Assembly: GCA_020465985.1 (NCBI GenBank)
Contig: JAANYP010006658.1
Location: 909,001-973,000 of the forward strand
From: Centrapalus pauciflorus
Taxonomy: Eukaryota > Streptophyta > Magnoliopsida > Asterales > Asteraceae
Direction: 5' to 3'
DNA length: 64,000 nucleotides
Part shown: positions 57,116 through 64,000 of the stretch, piece after piece
Position numbering within the stretch: position 1 is the stretch's first letter
Layout: every line of letters starts with the position of its first letter
Translations under genes and position numbers: made by a program
Notes under the pieces: model-generated
What the model saw: only the letters and a program-made list of their open reading frames with translations
Databases searched by the model: none
What the model was told of the DNA's origin: nothing

Positions 57116-60100
57116 TCATTGCAATGGAGGGGGACCTTCAAACATCTTCTCAAGTTGTTCCCTTGTGTCCTCAACTTCTTCAATCTCACTTCTTATGATC
57201 ATAAACTTGGGATCTTCAAGTTCACCTCTTTCATAGCAGCCTCTGAGCTGATCCCAGATAGCTGCTCTCCACCTGCTTGACTGCCTGAATGAAACTGCAA
57301 GTCTGAAAGCTACAAGCTGTCTCAGATCCACCTTGTATAGATCTGATGCTCTCTGAAAACATTTCTTCTGAGTTAAGGGATCCACAAAGAATGCCCCCAG
57401 CTCAGGCTCTTCAATAATCTTGCCATCTTCAAACTCTATTCCACTAGGCAGGCTGTGATCAACTCCTTTCATCTCAATAGCATAGTCACCTTGTTCTATC
57501 AAGATGAGGAGTTGTTCCATCTCAGTGTCCTTCCTTGTCCTCCTGGCCTTTATTTTTGGTTGTGTCACATAGACACCTTCACTAACTTCTTTGGAGATCA
57601 GACCAAGATTCTTCACTCTCTCCATCAGCTTCTTGACATATGCTCTGACAGTCTTAGCAGTTTCTGACTTAGACTCACTCAGAGCAACTGCCAGCTCAAT
57701 CCATTCTCTGTAGCCCATTTGTGCAACATCAGTGTAGTCATATGTTTCTAGTTCTGGGCCTGTTGCACCCATTCTGGTTATTTTCAACTTCCACTGACTG
57801 CCTTTTCTTGATATGGGCACAACTTTGACAATTGCTTCCTTAGCAAGCCTTCTATCAGCAACATCTTGAAATTTTCTTCTTGTCAGGTTGTCAAAATGAA
57901 ATTGAGCTCTTGCAGAAGGCACTGAAGTTTTGGTCACTGAGACCAGAGCACCTTTTTCCTTTTCTGATTCCTTCTCTCCTGCTGATCCCTTAGCAGCTTC
58001 CATTATTTTCTTTTGCACAACCAGAGAGGACATTTTAACTTTCCTTGCCTCTTGAAGTGCAAAAGACTTAGCAGCTTTGGCAGATTCTTCTTCTTTCCTT
58101 AAAGCTTCCTGGGCTTGAAGCTGTTCTTCTCTAAACTCAAAATATTTGTGCATAGGAAGACCCATTTCTTTGGCCCTGGCTTTGTGAAACTTAAGCTCTG
58201 CTGCTTTCTGCTGTTGGGGATCAACCGCTGTTTTTTCTTTTCCTTTAGCTGTTGTAGTGACAGCAGCTTCAAGACTTTCCTCCTCCTCCTCTTCTTCTTC
58301 TTCTAGAATCAGATGCCTCCTTCTGCTGCTTGGCCTGCCCTCAGGAATAAATTCCTCCCCCTTAGACTGAGCAGGGATTGGAGATTCAGCCTGAGTAAGC
58401 TGAGCAGCGTGGGAGGCACCCTCCATTGTACCTGTTGCAGATGCTCCTGCTGGTTGACCAGTGAGTATTGCAGGCACTGATTTCTCCTTAGGAGAATAAG
58501 TTTTCTCCCGCTTAGACTTAGTCTTCGAGGCAGATGACTTCTCCCCCTTTGAAGGAGATGTACCAGCACCTTCAACACCTGGTCTGCCTGAAGGCACGAA
58601 GTCATCAGGCTTGCCAGCAGTTTTGGCAGCAGGCCTGGGGCAAACAAGGCTATTCACTAAGAATGCCAAGTTGTCCTTCACCTCTGCAAGCTAGGAAAGA
58701 CAGGTTTGAAGAGAAGAGGATTGGGTATCAGCAAGGGAGGTCAGCTTAACAATGTTTTCCCTATCAGAAGCTGTGAACAACAAACTTTGAAGCTGTGCAA
58801 GATGTAGTTCTAGAGAATCTTGCACATCAGCAAGGTTTGATGACAAAGAATTGGATAGGGAGCCAATGAGTGTGTTCAAGCTGGCCAGAGTATCAGGAAG
58901 TGTAGAATTGCAAGAAGTTAGGAGAGATGACAGCTGTTGAGAAATAGCTATCATTGAGGACACAGAGTCCTGTTGTAGTGAAACAATTGAGGAGAGGGAT
59001 GTGGATACAGTTTGCAGCTGTGCAGTGAGTGCAAGCAGCTGTGGAGAAGTATCAGTTTGTGGAGTGGTAGGGAAAGAATCCTTGAACATATCAAAGAATC
59101 CCTTAAGCTGTTCAGACACAGAGTCTGAAATAAGAGAGGGTAGAGAGGTCATAGTAGTTTCTAAAGAACCAACTTTGTTGGTCAGCAAAGAAAGCTGATC
59201 CTTCAAAGGCAGGTCTTTAGGAGATAACGGTGTATGGGTGGACTGTTTAGATTAGGTTGATGGAGAAGAAGATGATGAGGCTGGTGTATGAGGATGTGAT
59301 GGAGAGGGAAGAGGAACATTTGAGAGAAGATCCATAGCCTGGGCAAAAGTAATGTGGCCCGGCTTGGAGGGGTCAAAGGGTCCCTCAGCAGCGGCTGTAG
59401 CTGCATCATCAGGAGAAGGGGTTGATGTTGGGGGCCTTTCAGATGCTGCTTGTGTTGCAACACCTTCATGAAGGCCAGTGGGTGTTCCCTCTGCAGTGTC
59501 GTGGTGTAAAAGCACCTCATCATGGGGAGATGGGATATGCATTTCAACATCAGCAGTGGTGAAACCTGCTGATGGAGTTTGCATAGAAGGAGCAGCCTCA
59601 CCAAAGGGATGGTATGTTCCCTGAGGTTCATCAGCTTGGGTTGTTGGTCCCTCAGCAGCTGTTTGGTGTAGAACAGTTGTATCATGGGGAGCAGAATTTG
59701 AGGCTGAGCTGCTGATTGGTCTATACCAGCAGGGTGGACGCCTCGTGCAGACTCAGGGTGTAAAGAAGTTTGAGGAGGGGACAGTTTGGACTCAGTATGG
59801 AGTGGAGAGGGCTCCTGTCTTTCAATATTCTCAGCCTGTTGGGAGGCTGGAATAGTTGAGGTGGCTATCTCCGTTTGTACAACTGGTTCCTGTTGGAAGG
59901 AACCAGAGGGTCTAGGCTGACTCTGGGTGGACTCAGGTTGGAGTGAAGCAGGCTTCAATTGTGCTGAACCTTCTCCCAAAATAGGAGAGGCAGCAGGGGT
60001 GGCTTCTCTTACAACTGAACCCTGTTGAGAGGGAACAGAGGAGCTGGTTGTTTGGGCTGGTTTCTTTTTGGCTAGAGATTTGCGTTCGTATTGAATGGAT

Positions 60101-61278
60101 GAAGTGGGTGATTGTGGAGAGGTTATGAGAGGTTCAGACTGGACAGGTTTAGAGACTAGGTCAGAAACAGGTGGGTTGACCTGTTCCATAGTCTCAAGTG
60201 CCACAGAGGCACCAGCCACAGAGGCTTCAGGTTCAACGAATGAAGCAAGGTGAGGAGCCTGCTCCTCCTCAGCCACATAGGCTAAGGGTACAGACTCAGA
60301 CTGAGCTGTTTTGGCCTTCTTTTGAACAGGCCCAGCTTCAGTGGTTGCCATGGTCCTTTTAACAAGTTTGGACCTGGCTTTGGATTTTCTCTTGGGAGCA
60401 ACTTCTGGATCCACCCTCACATCAGAGGGTCCTTCCACCAATCCTAACAACCTCCTCATTGGTGTTGACAGAGGAGGCTCATTTGGAAGAACAGCAGTGT
60501 AGAAAACTCTATTCCCTATCACAGGGAAGGCAGCAGTATGAAGTAAAGGCTGAGAGTTGTACAGGTGCTCACCACAAATGTGCCTGAAGATGAGGCTCAG
60601 AAACCTGGGGTATCGAACAGCAGCTGGTCTTGTCTCCTGCTGCACCAGGTTCCTCAAGTTTAGGAAGATCCACTTAGCCATGTCCATTGTAGTCCCATCC
60701 ACCAGCTGTAGGACTATTGGGATTTCATCACGGCTCAGTTGGTCAAATGAACCAACTTTGCTGCTGAAGCACATCACCACTGAGGCAAAGAGAAAGCTAT
60801 AGGTAGGAGACAGATCCTTCCTGAACAGCGTAGCACCAATTTTGGGTTCTGCTACACCACAGAAGCGTAGCAAATTTCCCATTTGTTCATTTTCAGGCTG
60901 AGGCATGTCATATGAATCAGCAATGGGCAGATGAAGAACCTCCCTGAGAAGATCAGTAGTGATCTCAATGGTCTGAGTCCTATTGGGAATAGTCCCTTTG
61001 ATGACTTTGGTGTTGGGGTTGTAGGCACAAGTGTACCAAAACTCGTACACCATCTCCTGGTACAGGACACCAGGAGAAGCAGTCATGGCGTAGTTCAACG
61101 GATAAACTGTCAAAAACTCAACCATTTGGTCATAACCTTTCCCCACATAGTTTTTGGGGATTGTGAGGTTGGCAATATAGTTAGTGGGTTTGAGGGTTAG
61201 CATTGTGGTGACTGATGAGTGTTTCTGCACATCATCACCAACAAAAACTGGTAGAAAGGGGTTGTTTCTGTGAGCCAT
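57116..61278 (-). pseudogene. ORF3 of element E (one frameshift, two nonsense codons)
   Basis: ATG 61278 (MAHRNNPFLPVFVGDDVQKH). The N-terminal region is complete here and contains what D lost: NLTIPKNYVGKGYDQMVEF, then MVYEFWYTCAYNP and IEITTDLLREVLHLP. Then LVDGTTMDMAKWIFLN, basic KSKARSKLVKRTM, a long Pro/Ser/Gln linker, a helical part, a Lys/Glu coiled coil (about 58000-58300) and a C-terminal domain (DYTDVAQMGYREWIELAVAL). A 1-base deletion near 59697 shifts the frame. In the new frame TAA at 59252-59254 and TAG at 58691-58693 interrupt. About 1390 codons if whole. No membrane segment or signal peptide is evident, so a true envelope role looks unlikely. Confidence 0.85.
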
Positions 61279-61387
61279 TTTGAGAGTAGGGAGAGTAGCA
61301 GAGGCACAAGACACTTAGTCGATTTGTTTAGGGTTCTTAGGAGGTTTATGGTAGTAGTGAGGAAGACGAAGATGAAACAGTATGAGG

Positions 61388-61395
61388 TATTTATA
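61388..61395 (-). promoter_or_regulatory. TATA box of the ORF3 promoter in E
   Basis: The minus strand reads TATAAATA, 110 bp before ATG 61278, in the same context as in D (AATCCTATAAATACC) and followed by CATCTTCGTCTTCCTCAC. Confidence 0.65.
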
Positions 61396-61969
61396 GGATT
61401 TGAATGTGAGTGGGTATGAGAGAGAAATATTTGGGCGGTTGATTTGAAAAGGTCGTTAACGAAAAACGGAACGGTTGTCCATGTCAGACCATTTGTCAGA
61501 CCACTTGATCCCTTTTTAATCACTAACACACGTAACCCACATTATCCGCAGTAATTAAGTTAAATAAAAACAGAAATTAAGTAACTTAATTGTGAAGAAA
61601 GGTAATTAAAAGTTGTTGGTCTAAGCTGTTGGTCAAACCTGTGATGAGCAGGGTCATCACAAGCTATTCACTCTTCAAGCTGTTCCTACAACCTGTTCAG
61701 CCATGTAGGAACAGGTTGTGTCCAATAGCTGATCAGGTTACAAGACAATGTCTTGTAGATCAGTGTGAAGGAATGAGCAGAGTGAAGAATAGACCATCAG
61801 AGCAGGCTGGACGAGTAAACTGTTTTTGTTCAGCCTGTTGTATGTTCAAGCTGTTCAAGGATTTCAGAAAAATGGCTAAGTACAAAACATGCATAGCCTG
61901 TTCTGTCTAAGCTGTTCTGAGAAACTTGACCAGTGTGAGACATACAAGGTCTTAGACCTTTGAGGACAC
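61396..61969 (-). repeat. pol-ORF3 spacer of E with AACAGGTT/AAGCTGTTC motifs
   Basis: Motif copies lie between about 61630 and 61925 in both orientations, similar to D's spacer but not identical in number or spacing. No gene; the frame at 61629-61910 is motif-derived. Confidence 0.65.
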
Positions 61970-63885
61970 TTAGTCACTTTTGTTTAACATGCGCAGCTTG
62001 CTAACAAGGTAATTAAACCTGGTTTCATCAAGAGGTTTGGTGAAAATGTCTGCAAGCTGTTCATTTGTGGAAATAAAACTTACCTCCACATTACCTTTCT
62101 GAATGTGATCCCTGATGAAGTGATGTCTGACCTCAATATGCTTTGTTCTTGAATGAAATACTGGATTGTTGGAGATTGCTATGGCACTTGTGTTGTCACA
62201 CAGAATAGGAGTTTTCCTATACACAAGCCCATAGTCTTCAAGCTGATGCTGCATCCACAGAATCTGCCCACAGCAGCTTCCAGCAGCAATGTACTCAGCT
62301 TCAGCAGTAGAAGTAGACATTGAGTTCTGCTTCTTGCTACACCAACTTATCAACTTTCCACCAAGGAGTTGGCATCCACCTGTTGTGCTTTTCCTATCTA
62401 GCCTGCAGCCTGCAAAATCAGAATCTGAATAACCTGTTAGTTCAAGACTTGAGTCTTTGGGATACCAAAGACCCAAACCTGATGTGCCCTTCAGGTATCT
62501 GAAGATTCTTTTAACAGCAGCTAGATGAGATTCCTTTGGGTCAGCTTGGAACCTAGCACACAAACAGGTGGCAAACATAATATCAGGTCTACTAGCAGTT
62601 AAATATAGCAAGCTCCCAATTATACCTCTGTAAGCTGTTACTGAAACAGCTTTGCCACTGGCATCAGCATCCAATTTTACATTGGTTGCCATTGGGGTTT
62701 TAATAGGAGAACTTTGATCAAATTTAAACTTTTTCAAGAGATCTAAGGTATACTTTCTTTGATTTATAAAAATTCCAGTTGAGGTTTGTTTAACCTGTAA
62801 TCCTAAAAAGAAAGTAAGTTCTCCATCATACTCATTTCATAATTGGATTTCATGAGTAATGAAAAATTCTTGCATAACTGATCATTGGTAGAACCAAATA
62901 TTATATCATCCACATAAATTTGAACAAGCATAATATCAGATTTCACCCTCTTTATGAACAGTGTGGTATCCACTTTACCTCTGGAATACCCATTGCTCAT
63001 AAGGAATTCAATAAGAGTGTCATACCAGGCTCTAGGGGCTTGTTTGAGACCATAGAGTGTTTTATCCAACTTATAGACAAAACCTGGATGTTGTTCATTT
63101 TCAAAACCTGGAGGCTGCTTGACATAAACTTCTTCTTGCAGCTTCCCATTCAAAAATGCACTCTTCACATCCATTTGAAATACCTTAATGCTCTTATGAG
63201 CAGCGTAGGCTAGATACAAACGAATTGCTTCTAGCCTGGCCACAGGAGCAAATGTCTCATCATAGTCAATTCCTTCCTCCTGTCTATAGCCCTGAGCAAC
63301 CAGTCTTGACTTATTTCTTATGACATGACCTTGCTCATCCATCTTATTCCTGAAAACCCATTTAGTGCCAATTATAGTTTTACCTTTAGGAGCAGGGACC
63401 AGCTTCCATACCTTGTTTCTTTCAAACTGATTGAGTTCTTCTTGCATGGCAGTGATCCAATTGGCATCTTTTAGTGCTTCATCCACTTTCTTTGGCTACA
63501 TTAGTGAAACAAAACTAGAGAACATACAGAAGTTCCCTAAGCTGTCCCACCTTGTTTGTACCCCTTGTTGATGTCACCAATTATTTGATCGTTGGGGTGA
63601 CATCTGATCCACTTAGGATCATTCTTCAACGATGATTCTCCTGAGTTATCAGCAGCTTCAGCAGGTCCTGTTGAACAGCTCTCAAGATTTTCAGACACAC
63701 TGTTGTCTTGAGCATGTTCACTTGTTGAACATGACTGACCACTGTTGAACATATCAGCAGAGGAACTAGGAAAATCAGCATTGATAGGTTCAGGTAATGC
63801 AGTTGTGATTAAGTCAGTACACTTATTCACACAGGATGTATTGACATAATCATCATCATGCCCATCATGATTAACAGGTTCCACA
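61970..63885 (-). pseudogene. pol: pol of element E (3' half: IN tail, RT, RNase H; broken)
   Basis: Three frame pieces: 63885-63537 (Ser/Asn-rich IN-RT linker, DPKWIRCHPNDQIIGDINKG), 63486-62803 (RT: WITAMQEELNQFERNKVW, PVARLEAI, YGLKQAPRAWYD, YVDDIIFGST) and 62737-61970 (RT end and RNase H: YSDSDFAGCRLD, AEAEYIAAGSCC, LRMLNKSD). A 1-base loss near 63560, a TAG at 63495-63497 (GAG in D) and a 1-base loss near 62823 (EM SMMG region) break the frame. Protease and integrase core are missing because LTR I begins at 63886. Very similar to D's pol. Confidence 0.9.
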
Positions 63886-64000
63886 TGTAACATCCTCGGA
63901 TTTATTTTATTGTAATTGGGCTAATTAAATGGAAAATTTACAACTAAGTTGAATTATGAACAATTATTATGTATTTGGGATACTTAGAAAGTTTGTTGTT
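63886..64000 (+). repeat. Start of a gypsy-type LTR (I)
   Basis: TGTAACATCCTCGGATTTAT begins abruptly inside E's pol coding sequence. The start matches the minus-strand start of B's LTR (TGTAACATCCTC), so a Tekay-like element or solo LTR on the plus strand is likely. It runs off the window. Confidence 0.55.

Larger units (their letters stand above)
42223..63885 (-). mobile_element. Element E: Sirevirus-like Ty1/copia with ORF3, split by D and cut by I
   Basis: On the minus strand E has pol (broken, 61970-63885), spacer with promoter, ORF3 (57116-61278), PPT (56766-56781) and the 3' LTR (42223-42657 plus 56067-56765). Its LTR is interrupted by the related element D with a GAGGA duplication. 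The gag half and 5' LTR are missing because another LTR (I) begins at 63886, directly after TTCCACA of E's pol. Confidence 0.88.

Overview
The window is plant nuclear DNA made almost entirely of nested LTR retrotransposons. I found no convincing host gene, tRNA or rRNA. The evidence for a plant is: Ty1/copia elements primed by initiator tRNA-Met (PBS TGGTATCAGAGC), large Sirevirus-like gag-pol elements with an extra ORF3 after pol, a Tekay-like Ty3/gypsy chromovirus, a TRIM element and plant-style TATA boxes. A eudicot is likely, but the species cannot be told. Element names (Z, R, A, B, T, G, F, H, C, D, E, I) are mine.

Layout. 1-820: 3' tail and 3' LTR of copia element Z (+), inserted in an old copia relic R (+, RNase H plus ORF3, 824-3971). 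3972-15572: decayed copia element A (+), inserted in R's ORF3. 15573-22036: Tekay-like gypsy B (-), inserted in A's ORF3 and cut at its gag end by a tiny TRIM, T (22037-22359). 22360-25440: remnant G, split by a 2.5 kb solo LTR F (22796-25305, TSD CATTC). 25441-27370: AT-rich LTR-like remnants, the last part called H. 27371-40478: complete copia element C (+, TSD TGAAA, LTRs differing by six substitutions and one 2-bp indel). 40484-42222: LTR-like remnants. 42223-63885: copia element E (-), whose 3' LTR is split by a very young relative D (42658-56061, -, TSD GAGGA, LTRs differing by two substitutions and one 1-bp indel). 63886-64000: start of another gypsy-type LTR (I), which cuts E's pol.

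The elements with ORF3 (R, A, C, D, E) share one plan: LTR, PBS, gag with one or two CCHC knuckles, pol (PR-IN-RT-RNase H), a 0.6-2.2 kb spacer, ORF3, polypurine tract, LTR. ORF3 is usually called env-like. These ORF3 products show no signal peptide or membrane segment in the sequence; they have basic clusters, Pro/Ser-rich or acidic linkers, coiled coils and a shared N-terminal region. Each spacer holds promoter signals for ORF3: TATAAATA upstream of the ATG in R, D and E; a TATA-like box plus a candidate leader intron in A and C.

The most interesting pattern is that each family carries its own dispersed short-motif array (TTCGAGTT in A, TTCGAATCT in C, AACAGGTT/AAGCTGTTC in D, E and R). In each family the array occurs both near the gag-pol start (leader or LTR) and in the ORF3 promoter or leader. 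This resembles the VANC/VANDAL anti-silencing system of Arabidopsis, where a transposon-coded protein binds family-specific repeats. I propose, as inference only, that ORF3 is a motif-binding regulator. A second notable item is a set of three hairpin modules with compensatory changes in C's spacer (35165-35336).
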